A stretch of DNA of 64,000 bases. Origin: Linanthus parryae (taxonomy: Eukaryota; Streptophyta; Magnoliopsida; Ericales; Polemoniaceae). Below, in pieces: positions 1-12,909 of this stretch. The first letter of the stretch is position 1; the number at the start of each line of letters is the position of its first letter. The position numbers were made by a program, and so were the translations under genes. The DNA is taken from the NCBI GenBank assembly GCA_023055425.1, contig JALGPY010000001.1, positions 143,245,368 through 143,309,367 on the forward strand, written 5' to 3'. The notes under the pieces were generated by a model. The model had not been told where the DNA came from, searched no databases, and worked only from the letters and a program-made list of their open reading frames with translations.

Positions 1-2336
1 AAATATGTTCCAGGAGAATCCCAAGGACTCGAGGATATGATAACGAACCCATCCGGTGCCAAGAACGCCGGAAAAGTCGCCGACGAAAACCATCCCCCGC
101 CCACCCGACAGCAAACTCGAACCACCTCATTTCTCGACCGTTTTTCGCGGTTTTTGGCTTGGGTAAGCTCTAAATCACTCCCTAGTTCATATTAGATAAT
201 GAAAATCCTGTCTTGAGGCATGAATCAGCGTTTACGTTGTTCGATTTCATAGTTTATGTAAAAGGGGGTGAAAGTATCTTTTCCTAAAACTTGGGGTATA
301 AAGTGTCTTTTACCTAAATTGTATAGGGGGGGGGGTTGTTGTGTACTTTCTGAAGAGCTAAGGGTATTTAGTGTGACATCTAAAACTGTTATTCTAGTGG
401 GAAGGGGGTTTTGTTGTCTTTTGAGGAAATAATATTTCCACATACACACACACACACATTTATATGAAAATAAAGATAGGGGATTTGGAATTTAATTAAT
501 TTCCGAATTTTATAATTATTATTTAAATATACAAAAATAACTTGAGTAGTAAAATTTTACAATAAAAAGTTGTTACAAAGTAAACTAGAGTTATTTAATA
601 TAGTATGCCTATTTATTCAATAATCAATATCGTTTTGATTAAATAGCTAATATCAAAGTATTGTAAATTGACATTCTAAATAAATTCCTTGTCTAAATAT
701 CGTTTTATTTTTATTTTTATTAAAAAAATAATAATAAATAAAATAATTTTATGAATAGATTCTTGACCTAATGTTTTATCTTCCTCTAAATTAAAAATAA
801 TTAATTCTCATACCTATAAATAGATGTTAAATAATACTTATTCCTCCTAGTATGCATTTTTATGTTTTCTTCTCCTTAACAGGTTAGTATATAGTCTTTT
901 ATTTTACTATCAAGAATATATCATTAATAATTAATTCCATTAATTAAATAATTTATTTTTTAAATAATTTATTCTAGAAGAGTTAAATTTATTTGTTAGA
1001 ATATTTAGAATAAAATGTAGTTCTTTACAATAAAGTCTAATATAGTATTTTGCTATTGTAAGATTTTATACATAGGGAAATTCTAAAAGTAAATATTTTA
1101 TTTTCTCACTGTTTAAAATACAAGTGTATTATTTGTAAAAACTGAATAGTAAGATAATTATAACTTGAGGATATGATGATTGTAAACTAGCACACTCTTG
1201 ACCATTATAGCAACAAAGAAAGATTTAGACGCCATATTAAATTAAATTAGACTTTCTCACGTCGTCACTTGCATATTACGTGATAGTCAGACTCTCAATT
1301 AATTATAAATTATAAATGTGTAGGTGACGAATTTGTAGACGAGGGCTACGTCTACCCGTAAGAGCTTACGTGCTATTTGCCGTGTTATTGAGGTGAGTAA
1401 ACATGCCAAGTCTAGCGTGCCGAGCTTCTTTCGGGTCGAAATGTGATTTTATAATTTGTCTCAAAATATGTTTTATGACTTACATGCTTTACGTGAGATT
1501 GATTACGTTTTGAGATGAATGTTTTGAGAATGTCACACGAGAATAATAATCCATTAATTATGTAAAGTGGAAATACTTGTGGGGGGATCGTTATATTATT
1601 GCTAGATTGGTCGTGTTGACTTCGTTCACTCGACCCGTATTATTTTAACCCGGTCGCAACCTGCCGGGTCGCTCCATGTACTCACCTCTCTGGCCGCGAG
1701 GAGTCTTAGGGGGGTGCCGACACTTAAGGTCTTGGTAGCTTAGTGAGAGTAGATCTTGCCCGTATCAACAAGTTAATATTATGAGTTTCTTTGAGAAAGA
1801 GATTTATGACAAGGAAGAAGATAGATTGGGAATAATATTCCCCATTTGAGATATAAGATAAAGATTGGAATGCAAGGCAAAAGAAAGAGAATTTCATATG
1901 AGTTACAACATTCATACTTTATTCCTCAAGTATTAATTCAGTTATTACCCATTCTCCTTTATGATTGTATTTTCAAAGGATACGCTTCATAGTCTGTTTA
2001 CAAGCTCGGGTGTTTACTTACTCAGTATTTCATTGCTGACTTTAGAAAAACTGCGGTTCCTATTTTATTCCCACCGCAGGTCTAGACGAAGACGGCTTGG
2101 CTTAGATGGGGGAACGCTGTCTCACCTAGTAATTATCAGTACTTGTAGTAACTCAGAATCTTAGACGGTTTGCATCTTTTGTGTAATAACATTTTAAGAT
2201 AATGTGTAAGACTGTTGGCACATGTAATATATAACTATGGCAGTGTTGTTCTCGGTTTCCGCCATTTCATTACGAGTAACACCCTCATAGGCTCTCCGGT
2301 CCGACACGGAAAGCTTTTGAATCAATGGGTGTTACA
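1..2336 (+). mobile_element. Tekay/Del-type LTR, cut by the left window edge
   Basis: This stretch aligns by eye with the LTRs at 2770-12264, 52340-63613 and 54393-57420. Shared landmarks in the same order are the GACCGTTTyTyGCrGTTTTTGG block near 135-165, the block with GTAGGTGACGAATTTGTAGA at about 1320-1345, the ACATGCCAAG block near 1400, and CCACCGCAGGTCTAGA at 2071-2086. It ends with CA at 2335-2336. Its left end is outside the window, so its target duplication cannot be checked. I see no coding capacity in it. Confidence 0.7.
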
Positions 2337-2769
2337 ATGAGCACATATCTGAAAAGGAGAGAAGAAATTGATGGACAAGAAAAAGGGGTGGGGGGGGGGA
2401 GGGAATCGCCGCCGCCAGGAGGAGCGGCGGCGGCGAGCCCGACGGCAATTCCAGTGGTGACCTTCAGAGACTGGAATTGAAGGAGTTGTAGAAGAGAGGG
2501 ATGAATAGGAAACGATTGAAGAAACAAAACTCACGAAGGAGTACTTACTCTCTCTAACTTTCTCTTTCTAAAGAAGAGAAGGCAGAGAACTAAAGTTAGT
2601 TAATCCCCTCCGGACAGCGACAAATTTTATTACAAATGACCGAGTATGGGATTTGGATAAAATTTCCTGCAATTATTTACGAATCGACGCGGATGAGATC
2701 ATAAATATTCCTACTCCATAAAAATCAGGGCCACATGGGAGGATGTAGCACTTTTTGGAGGAGGGTAAC
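2337..2769 (-). other. Short non-TE interval, possible truncated gene 5' end
   Basis: A 433-bp island lies between two Tekay-like LTR sequences. On the minus strand, two overlapping frames open with Met at 2534 and 2527 and run toward the LTR at 2336. A GC-rich Ala/Gly/Pro or Arg-rich block lies near 2400-2450, like many plant first exons. The family is not recognised. If it is a gene start, the LTR at 1-2336 has cut it off. It could equally be unselected GC-rich DNA. Confidence 0.2.
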
Positions 2770-3274
2770 TGTAATACCCCGTCCATTTACGAGGGCTAAT
2801 TTTATAATTTACACCGTGAAATAAATAAATAAATAAATCATTTTAGAAATTTTTGGGGAATGACTTTGTGAAATTTCTGAGATTTAAAAATTGTATCCGT
2901 TAAGAAACTCGCTTGAGAGTCTCGAAAGCAAAATTAACTCGTGATAAAATAAAATTCGGTAAACTGTCGTGTGCTAGTATTTGAGTAGAGTATTAATGAA
3001 TTATTTTAGTAACAATTTTTAGTGTAAACCTACACATTTTATGAGTTAAATGTTATATTCGTAAAATAATAATATGCCATGTTTATAATAAATATATACA
3101 CATTCTTCAAATTTTTATTAGCGAAAAATAATATTTGAAGTAAATTATCGTCTTCTACTCGTGTGAGATTTTAGAAAGACGTTACGTTAATAAATACTTC
3201 CTTTATTTTGTTTATTTTGTTTTACTCTAGTGAGTGGTGCTTCAACCACACCCAAACATCTCACTCTCATTATT

Positions 3275-3305
<31 letters not shown>

Positions 3306-3742
3306 TTGTTATTGTATTATCATATTTTGTCACCTTCCTAGTAGGCATCTTCTTCTTCTCCACGGAAGGAGAAGATTTTCTCCACCTCCACCGAACCCAC
3401 AGCCTTCTTCACCGCCTCCTCGTTCCTATAAACCGACCCATCCTCCACCTTTCCCTTTGGCAGATCCAATTAGCTGCAGCAGCTTCAACCACAACCACCA
3501 CACCCACAAACCACTGCCACCGTCGGGAGGAACCAACCGAACACCAACACCTCCATCATCAACTTCTTCTTCACTTCCCTCTTCTCTCTTCTCTCCCTCT
3601 GCCTCTCTGCCTCCCTGTCTCTGTCCCGAACAGCAGCAGAAACAAGCAGAGCAGCGGCAACAAGAGCCACCGCCGTCGTCGGAGAAGGAGCCCGAGAAGA
3701 CCCACTTTTCTCTCTTCCTCTTCTTCGACTCTGTTATATCTC

Positions 3743-4216
3743 TGTTGGGAAATTTTATTTCTTTGTGGGCCAATATGAAAATATTGGTAGTTATATTATT
3801 GGGCTATCAAATAAACGGGCCACTAAAGTGATCTAATTAATAATTGGGCTCGTAGGAAGATAAAGTGGTGTGGACTTTGTAATGTGTAGTAGCCCATTAC
3901 TAATTGATTAGGGTTATGGGAGCCTCATCAATTTAGTATATAAAGACTACTAGGGCTGTGATCCCCAACACATTCGAATACAGTAGTCTCACTCTTCCCA
4001 TTGAGAGAGATCATTGAAGCTGGTCCGAGTTGTGGTTGGAAGATCGCGGTCCACTCAAGAACATCATGATGTTGAAGACGAATACACTAGCTATGGACCG
4101 AGGTTAGTCTTATTTAAAGTTCTTATGTTCTTGGCTATTCTAGATGATAGTTTATGTGTTGTAGATTATGATTCCGCCTTTAGATAATCTACATAAAGTT
4201 TAAAGTTGATCTAACA
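3743..4216 (+). repeat. 5' LTR of copia element
   Basis: A 474-bp LTR with TG...CA ends. It contains a TATA-like TATATAAAG near 3938 that could direct transcription. It is nearly identical to 9537-10010. Confidence 0.9.
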
Positions 4217-4218
4217 AG

Positions 4219-4230
4219 TGGTATCAGAGC
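4219..4230 (+). other. Primer-binding site of copia element
   Basis: TGGTATCAGAGC lies two bases after the 5' LTR and matches the complement of the initiator methionine tRNA 3' end, the standard copia primer. Confidence 0.85.
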
Positions 4231-4793
4231 CACTATCATGCTAGAATTGTTGAGAATGGGTAATTATGTGTTAATCCCGAATTAGGGTTTGGTACCTCGT
4301 TTTCTGTGTTTAATTCGGATCTTAGTTTTCTTCATATGGTTTCGAAGATCTCGAAATAAGCTTTCCAACGATATATTATAAGCTTAATTCCGAATTACGG
4401 TTTAAGAGATACAGCGTCTTAAACTTTCAGGTTGTGCCGTCGATCTGGTGTGGCAGCGTGTACCGCTGCTTTGTTGCGCCGCCCAGATCCGACGACTCAT
4501 ATTGTTTTGGCTATTCTGGGAGTTCTAGATATCTGATTTGGGCGATTCAATAGTAAAACCCTAGGTTTTTGGGTCTTTTGAATCCATCTGTACGGTTAGA
4601 TTTTTCAGATTCGGAATATTTTTCTGGGAAGAATAAGTAATTTCGTATTTTAGCATGTTTTTGGACATGTAATCTCATTATTTCCATGTTTTGACTAAAG
4701 TAATGTTTCTCTCATGATACTACTGTACTTATATCATGTTTATGACTTGGTTCATGGATAAAATATGCGAGATTATTACTATTGTTAATTTTT

Positions 4794-5210
4794 GGTGTAT
4801 TTTTGGTATGTTGAACCATTATAAATCATTAGTGTATATTTGGTATATTACACAATATGAAATATGGTGTATATTTAGTATCTTACACCATTATTGATAT
4901 TCGGTGTATGAAATATGAAATATGGTGTATCTTTGGTATTCATACACTATTAAATATCTTTGGTGTATATTTGGTATTTTACACCATAATTGATATTTGG
5001 TGTATCTTTGGTATCCATACACTATTAAATATCTTTTGGTGCATATTTGATATCTTACACCATTATGAATATTTTGGGTGTAATCTTTTGTATTACACTA
5101 AGAGATTAATATTTCGGGTTCTAAATTTAATACATTAGTGTAACTTTGGCATTTTACACTAAAATATACATTTTAGACATTAGTGTAATTTTGGTATTTT
5201 ACACTAAAAT
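4794..5210 (+). repeat. AT-rich tandem array inside copia
   Basis: Degenerate units built on TTGGTGTATnTTTGGTAT followed by TTACACCATTATTGATAT repeat about seven times with variable spacing. The array sits where gag would be expected. Confidence 0.7.
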
Positions 5211-8200
5211 AAAATGGTCTTGTATCCTAGAATAAATCAGTTGAAATAATATGTCGCCAAAGTGACCTCTATTGTGTAAAATTTATTTATTTTGGGATAT
5301 AAAGATGTGTGTGTTTATTATTTATGCGACTAGCTAATCGGCCCAAAGGAAGGTTGTTAGTTGGCCAAATAATAAACACACTTGTGGTAGTAAATATGTG
5401 ACGGTTATCAAGTTATTCCATGTGAACAATACGTCGGCCCAAAGGAAGACCTCTTGTTTGACCGGATTTACTGTCAATATTTGATTACTACGTGGAGAGT
5501 ACCACTTACAAGTTGTTGTTTCTGTCCAAAGACTAAACAACAATGTTGTGCTAGGTATCTTGTAAAGAACCCGTTAATTATATTGTTGATTTATGTCTTG
5601 CATGAATACTTTGTGGTTATGTTTTATTTCATGCTTGTACAATATATTTGTATTTTGAGCTCATGTCTTTAATTTGTTCTCTATTTAAGTCAGCTTATCT
5701 GTTATTGCTGACAAAGACTCACATTTAGTGCTTTATAGCATGTATAAATTCTTGAAAATAAAGTTAATTCTAGAAGCTTTTAAGTTCAGTAATGGTAATG
5801 CTATTGAGTTCCTCAAGGTTATGTGTCCAAGTTTTCTAGAGAAAACATTAAGAGGACTTTTAGTCAACATTATCTTGTAAAAGGAGGAACGTAAGGGAGT
5901 ACATCCGGAAAACTTTAATCTCAATTAAGAACTTAAGAACTAAAGTTAGAGTTGTCTCATGACATGCTCATAAGGTGTATTTATATTTCCTCTCAAGCAC
6001 TTAAGTGGGTATACGGAGAGCTGTAACGCTCATATGGATAAATAAGTTCTTTGTGAACTTTTCACTCATATGTGTTAAAGAGAAAATAGTTGTATAAGAT
6101 TAAACTAAATGTACTCGTTTAGTATTTATCCTAAGGATAATATCCGAGATAAAGGGGATACAGTAATGTAAGTTGCAGTTGAATCACGGTCCAAAATATG
6201 TAAATATAATATCATTCGGTAATATTCGATATTTTTTTTTTACATATACATATAAGTGGACGTGTGTATTTGAATTTAATGACATATGCTGGATAAGGAA
6301 AATTTACTTCTCACTATGGATAAAATTTTGAGTTAATTTAAGTTTTGTACCTGATCATATTTGGCGAGTAGATTTTGGTGCAACTACTCAATTAAGAATA
6401 TTTATGCATGGTTGGTTGTTGGGCCAATAGCCACTTGATGCTGAAAGATTCATCTTTATGGGCAATGGCATGACAAATATAGTTGAAGCAATAAAGACTT
6501 TTAACTTTTTACAAACATTGTTTGAATTTTATGTTTATTAAGAAAAGCATTTACTAATGTTAAGGAAATAATGTTTTCTGGGATAAATTCAGAAATTTTG
6601 ATGTTTTTAATATAATTCAGTGAAGGTTGTAAATGCTTCATTTCGGTTAAAAGAAATATTTTAAATGTAATGCTTCATTAAGAAAGACCATGCATTTCAT
6701 TTTGAGGTACAATGATGCAAGAGTAAGAATTCTATATTTGGTATGGCACAAAAGATAAAGGAATATCTTCGTTGGAGGAATTAAGATGCTTTTGTGTAAT
6801 AGAATTCGTAGCCTCCTTGATTTCACAAATATTTTGAATTTGTGTTGAAAGCGTAAAGGGGTGTATAAATAATTAGGTGTGTGTGGAATAAGGACATACT
6901 AGAACTTATATGTACTGATATGGTGGACCACTCTTTATAGTTATTTTGAGTGGAAACAGTATCATATGTAGTTCGTAAGGTTTTTTCCACCTCATCAGCA
7001 CCTATAACTGGTTTGAGAAGTAAAGTATGTGAATGTATAAGGTAACAACATTCATGGTGTTAACTTAATTCCTATAGATGTGCATAAAGTTTCTTCCCTA
7101 CATGGAGTTATAGACATACTTGTCATAAATTAAGTTTGTGGGAATGAAATCAAACATATTTGGATATTGTAAGGAGAATGATTAGTCATTTTCTTTATCA
7201 TGAGGCTATGGGAATAAAGATTTAAGGTTGCAGCTTACATATAAAATATTTTATGTATTAAAGTGGCTATTTAGTACCATACATGATTGGCTAGGCGAAT
7301 ATCTAGCATAAGGAGATTCTCATTTCGGATCATCCCACCTAAAGTGAGGCCATATTGGTCTAGTGGGAGATATTGAATTTGGTATTTACTCCTTGCCATT
7401 TTTTTTTTGATGTCATTAATAATTGAGAAGTTCTAAATCTCGCAAATTGTCTTCTCTAATAAAGCTCTTTTTCTCGAGACTTTTGAGGATGTTGAGTTTG
7501 AGTGGGAGATACGGTTATATAGAATATTTTCTTTGAACATAAAGTTTGTTATGTTTGTGAAATGCACATGTCTATTGTTTATGCAAGCAATGATCGGCCC
7601 AAAGGAAGGTCATTGTGTGGCCAAATAATAAGGCATACTTGTTTATGCGAACAGTAATCGGCCCAAAGGAAGATTATTTGTTTGGCGAAATAAGATGGTG
7701 CATATTTAGTTATTCACACCGTTCAAAGAAATATTCCATAAGGATACTCATAATAGGCAAACTCATCAGCCTCAAATATGAAGTGCCGCTAAAGTAATTC
7801 ACTAATGACATGAGAAATATGATTTCTGTATTGCATATTATTCTCATGTATTTGGGTTTGACATAAGGTTTGTGGAAGATGATTCAATCAACTTCTTACA
7901 AGTCAAACAAATATTAAAGTGAATTTAATTTTGTAATGATAAGATAAAATCTCTGGCAAAATTATTGACATTTGGAATCTTTCATAATAGCGTAATTTAT
8001 TGTTAGTTACAATAAATAAGGTGTGCTATAAGTAATTATGAAAGATAAGAAGGTCATACTTTGTCATTACATTTCATCTAAAGGAGGCACAGACTACAAA
8101 GAGAATTCATAAAGTTTTACGAAATTCTCTTTTGAGTTGTTATGTCATGTACAATTACTTAAAGTAGATGTACATATATATGGATAAGTTGATTACAATC

Positions 8201-9536
8201 ATATAACTTTGACTTTAGTTATTCAAAGTACATGTTTGTAAATTACACAAATTCCATTTATAGTCTAAAAGCTTGCTTCTAGAATTGGTATCGCAAAATT
8301 CATAAAGTTATTATCTCATGTTGTGCGAGATAACTACCGTAGATATTTGTGAGTACCACAGTTCAGTGGGAGTAATTTTCTGGTGCATCATTTTAATTCT
8401 ACTCGTTTGACTAGCACCGATATAGACTTGTTGGGTGGACCAAGATATTCTTTATAAGGTTTCTAAAGAAAAGATCTTGGGGACATATTTCCTATGTCGA
8501 AAATAAATGCTCTTGGAGTGTATCATTGAGTATTCGACAAGATATCTATATCGATAAAGTATTTGCTAGATCGTGTACTTAAGGTTGTGCACTGAAGAAT
8601 AATCCTACTACTTAAGGAGACAATTTCTAGTCTCATTCAGTATTTCAAGAATATTGAGATAAGTAATAAAGGATGAAAAGATTCGTTATACATCGAATCA
8701 ATGAGTCTTGTGTATACCAAAATATGTACACATGTGGTTATTGTTTACATATTGGTATATTTGATACAATTTTGGTTAATCATTGTATGTATTAGGGTAA
8801 ACATACAATCGGTTAATAAAGTATTGAAGAGAATAAAAGACTAAATGCTCACTTATCGGAATTCAGATAGTATTGAGATCACTGAATCTAATTCCGAGGA
8901 TTATGTCAAGTTTATTGACATCAAGTCTTATTTCTTCTTAAGAAAATATTCAGAGTGTTTGTGACAATTTGAGATTATTGTGATAACTCCATTCTTGAGG
9001 ATCCTCTAACTAAGGAATTACCACATAAAGTGTTGAGGAGCGGATTGCTCATTTGGAGTGGTAATATCTAAGGTACTTTGGTTTAGTGGGAGTTTGTATC
9101 TAATGAATGTCGTTTCTCGATACACTTACTTCAGTTTCTGCAGAATAAAGTTTATGTTTTATTCAAGTTACTCTGAATTATTGTTATTTTGAATTTCCAA
9201 TTGCGGTTTAGCATAAAGATGGAAATTATAAGGTTTGATCTCACTTCAGTAAGGATCAGTGGAAATAGGCATGTCTAAAGATCACATTGCATGTAATTTC
9301 CCGCTACACATCCACACTTGATCTATGTCATTGAATATAGTGGTTTGATGATCATTGATGGGTCTTTGTTACGACTATATCTAAATGTAGCAAAGGTCGC
9401 TTTGGTCTCACACTGGTATGGACAATGGACCAGATTGTTATAAGGAATGTTCTAAGGATGATAGCACATTTGCTAGCACTAAAGATTATGAAATATAACT
9501 ACATCCGGGTTTTCAAGTTTGGCCCAAGTGGGAGAT

Positions 9537-10010
9537 TGTTGGGAAATTTTATTTCTTTGTGGGCCAATATGAAAATATTGGTAGTTATATTATTGGGCTA
9601 TCAAATAAACGGGCCACTAAAGTGATCTAATTAATAATTGGGCTCGTAGGAAGATAAAGTGGTGTGGACTTTGTAATGTGTAGTAGCCCATTACTAATTG
9701 ATTAGGGTTATGGGAGCCTCATCAATTTAGTATATAAAGACTACTAGGGCTGCGATCCCCAACACATTCGAATACAGTAGTCTCACTCTTCCCATTGAGA
9801 GAGATCATTGAAGCTGGTCCGAGTTGTGGTTGGAAGATCGCGGTCCACTCAAGAACATCATGATGTTGAAGACGAATACACTAGCTATGGACCGAGGTTA
9901 GTCTTATTTAAAGTTCTTATGTTCTTGGCTATTCTAGATGATAGTTTATGTGTTGTAGATTATGATTCCGCCTTTAGATAATCTACATAAAGTTTAAAGT
10001 TGATCTAACA
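9537..10010 (+). repeat. 3' LTR of copia element
   Basis: A 474-bp LTR preceded by the polypurine tract at 9526-9536. It ends in TCTAACA, and the downstream target duplication ATCTC follows at 10011-10015. Confidence 0.9.
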
Positions 10011-12264
10011 ATCTCTCCTTCTCTCTCTCTCTGATATAAACCCAGTAGCAGAAAAAGAAACAGAAACTGGACAGAAGAAGGCAGCAACCAGCAGCTCCAA
10101 ACCCGCCGGCGAACCTCCATGTTTTCCGGCGAGGTCTTTGGCAAAGCTTCACCAACGCAACCCATGGCTCTCTGAAACTTACAGTAGACTCTTAGAGGCC
10201 TGACTAAGCTAGTAGGAGGCTTAGCCAAGGCCAGAAACCACCGGAGAAAGCCCGTCGATCTCCATCACCGGCGACCCTCCGACGCGACTTCGACCCAACG
10301 CGATTCTCAACCGTTTCTTGCAATTTTTGGACCGGATACGCTCTAAATCTTCCCCTAGAATGATTTCAGTAGTTAGAATCGCATTTTAAGGCTTCGATTC
10401 TTGGTTCGTTCGAATGATTTATTATGTTCTTGGTAGGGGGTAGTTTATGTAATTTCTAAAATACTAAGGGTAAAGTGTATAGCTTGTGAAACTGTTTTAA
10501 TTGAGAAAGGGGGTATTTGTGTTCTTTTAGCATATCTTGGGGGTTCTTTTGACATTTAAGAATCTGAAATTATATAAATGAAATAAAATATGATTTTTAT
10601 GTTTAAATAATTTTTTACAAAATCTAGCTATTATGTTAATTAAATAAAAGTGAGAAAATATTGAAGTAATATGAGTACAAATAATTGTTAGTTAAAAGTA
10701 TGTATTTTCTTGAAACTATATCGATTTGTTTAAATAAACATTTATCTTGAATATAGTGGCTATTAAGTAGTATTTTAGAATTAAAGTTAACGTCTTCTTA
10801 ATTAATAGCAAACGTTTATTTGCAAGAATAATAATTTCTAATAACTGAAACATTTATATTCATTTATTAAAAATATTATAAATAGTTTCCATACTTAGCT
10901 TTATATATTTGATAAATAAGTAGCTGTTTTATCAATACTATTCCTTAAATAATTTCTTGGTTACTTAAAAATAAATATGTTGGTAAAATAGCATTTAATA
11001 AGTATTACAAGTTTAGGGACCTAAGCTATGAGTTTCTATATAATAAAAATTAAAATGTAAAATATTCTTACGAGAAATAATGGTAAAATAGCATTTAATA
11101 AGTATTATAAGTGTTGTATTGGGGGAAATCTAGTGATTTCTAATGAGACTCGTTTAGACTTATAGCAAGTCTTGTTGGCATGCTTGTATAGATAAATTCG
11201 TAATCGAATAAAAGAATGTACTGTGTAGGTGACCAGTTCGTTGACGAAGGCTACGTGTCCTTCTAGGGGAACGTTACATGCTATTTACTGAAAAGCAAGG
11301 TGAGTATACATGCCAAGCCTTGCGTGCTAGCTTCCTTCGTGTCTTAACACGATTTTGTTGTCTGTCTCAAAATGCGTTTTTGAAATATACATGCTTTACT
11401 TGAGTTCTGTTTTGAAATGACTGCTTTCAAATTGTCACACAAAAATCAATAATTCGTAATAACGAAAAGTGGAAAGAGATGTGTGGAGAACGTCATCCGG
11501 ATCATTGGTTTGGTCGTTGTTGGCTACGTCCACTCGGCCCATTATTATTCTTTATTTAGCCCGGTTGCAATTTGCCTCGGGTTTGGCTACTTGTACTCAC
11601 TCCTTCTGGGCATAAAGACCCTGTTAGGAGGGTGTCGACACTTAAGGACTTGGAAGCGGGTTTGGGATTGTGTGATGCGGCTGAATTTTCCCCATTCAAC
11701 TCAGGAATTGAAAGTGGTATATCTGGTTTGGAAATATATGAGTAACTGGTTCTTTCTGATTAGCGGGAACCTCATATTTGGATTATTGGAATCGGATTGA
11801 AATTTTCCTCCGATGACTGGATATGGGTTAAAGATTGATTTCTGAGAATTTATGGAATTGTGATTGGAACTTAAGAATATCTTATTCAACTTTCTTTTAC
11901 TTCCGCTGTGCAAATATTATCTCTTACTGTTTTACTTTAAATAATCTCATGCTTGGGTGTTGCTCCTTCAGTATTTCAGTGCTGATTTTAGAAACTGCGG
12001 TTCTTGTTTTCCGTCCCACCGCAGGTCTAGAAGACGGGGACTATGGAATAGCGAGGTACGAAACTCACGTAGAATGATAATGTCACGAGAAGTCATCTAG
12101 TATGCCTGTATAATATCGTAGTTCATAGTAAAGCATGTAATATCCTAAGACTCGTGTGTAATATTTAATAGTCATGTAACATGAATGAAGTTTTGCTTTC
12201 GATGTCCGCCGTCACTTCAGCAGCTCCCTCCCGGCTTGTCCGAGCCGGATAAGGGGGTTGTTGA

Positions 12265-12814
12265 AGGTGGTATCAGATCAGTTCTTTCCAACAAGGGAAT
12301 AAACCTGTAGGGTAACTTAAAATGAACTTAGGGCAAGATAAAATACGGAAGACGGATATTTGGGGAGTTACAGTTTGCTATCTCTTGCATTACAAGTTGA
12401 AATGTGTTATTTGGCCCTCTTTTGTTCCATGCTAAGGCCCTATTACCCTGACCAATGCCTGTCTCTTTACTGGTTGACAAATCTCCGTATATCTCGACAA
12501 GATATGTTATGTGACTGGTTGTTATTATCTAAATCTCTGGCTGTGACATGTTTCTTAATAAATTGAGTACGTGGAAAAGTTTGTGTTGGTACTTGTTAAT
12601 GTGTGTTACTTTTCCAAGAGTTTTCTGCTAGGAACTAAAAACGGACTAGGGTAATAATCTTATGTACCGTACCAGTGGACCGCAAAGTGTGTCCTTGTAT
12701 TTCATTTGTATTGATAGCCTGCTAGGCGTTATGACGTTAGCGGTGACTCTAAGACTTGAAACCCTAGTTTTGACTCGAGCTTCGAGGACGAAGCTTATTA
12801 AAAGGGGGGGAGAA
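12265..12814 (+). other. Miniature interior of Tekay-like element (PBS to PPT)
   Basis: Only about 550 bp separate the LTRs. The segment opens with the primer site (12268-12281) and closes with the purine tract at 12800-12814. No frame longer than about 70 codons is present, and I recognise no retroelement domain. The sequence ACTCGAGCTTCGAGGACGAA just before the purine tract resembles the end of chromovirus pol. Confidence 0.7.
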
Positions 12815-12874
12815 TGCAATACCCCGTCCATTTACGAGAGCTAATTTTGTAATTTACACCGTGAAATAAAGAAA

Positions 12875-12909
<35 letters not shown>

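Larger units (their letters stand above)
4217..9536 (+). pseudogene. Decayed copia gag-pol region
   Basis: No long frame remains, but short in-frame islands keep the copia order. A protease-like WRVDFGATTQ is at 6362-6391 and RFIFMGNGMTNIVEA follows near 6446. An integrase-like LELICTD appears near 6900, and EDPLTKELP near 8998 matches the usual end of copia RNase H. Stops and frameshifts lie between them. The gag region is replaced by an AT-rich tandem array. Which frame belonged to which product is inference from these islands. Confidence 0.65.
3743..10010 (+). mobile_element. Ty1/copia element with decayed coding region
   Basis: This is a full-length insertion flanked by the perfect 5-bp duplication ATCTC (3738-3742 and 10011-10015). 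The LTRs are 474 bp each (3743-4216, 9537-10010) and start TGTTGGG and end TCTAACA. A primer site TGGTATCAGAGC at 4219-4230 is complementary to initiator tRNA-Met, and the purine tract AAGTGGGAGAT lies directly before the 3' LTR. I noticed a single LTR difference (T/C at the GGGCTGTGATCC site), so the insertion is recent. The interior has no open gag-pol. Confidence 0.9.
2770..12264 (+). repeat. 5' LTR of Tekay-like element, split by copia
   Basis: The LTR is about 3.2 kb once the copia insertion (3743-10010) and one copy of its target duplication are removed. A TATA-like CTATAAA near 3426 is followed by a long pyrimidine-rich tract, as in the two solo LTRs near 52811 and 54797, so it probably marks the LTR promoter. 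The last bases read TTGTTGA instead of TTGTTGCA, one base lost. Low-complexity Ser/Pro/His frames inside it are not genes. Confidence 0.8.

Noticed and set aside
3230..3831. Ser/Pro/His-rich frames on both strands
   Set aside because: They lie in the pyrimidine-rich part of the Tekay-like LTR after its TATA-like site. Similar low-complexity frames recur at 52578-52971, 54626-55367 and 60549-60895 without a shared protein sequence.
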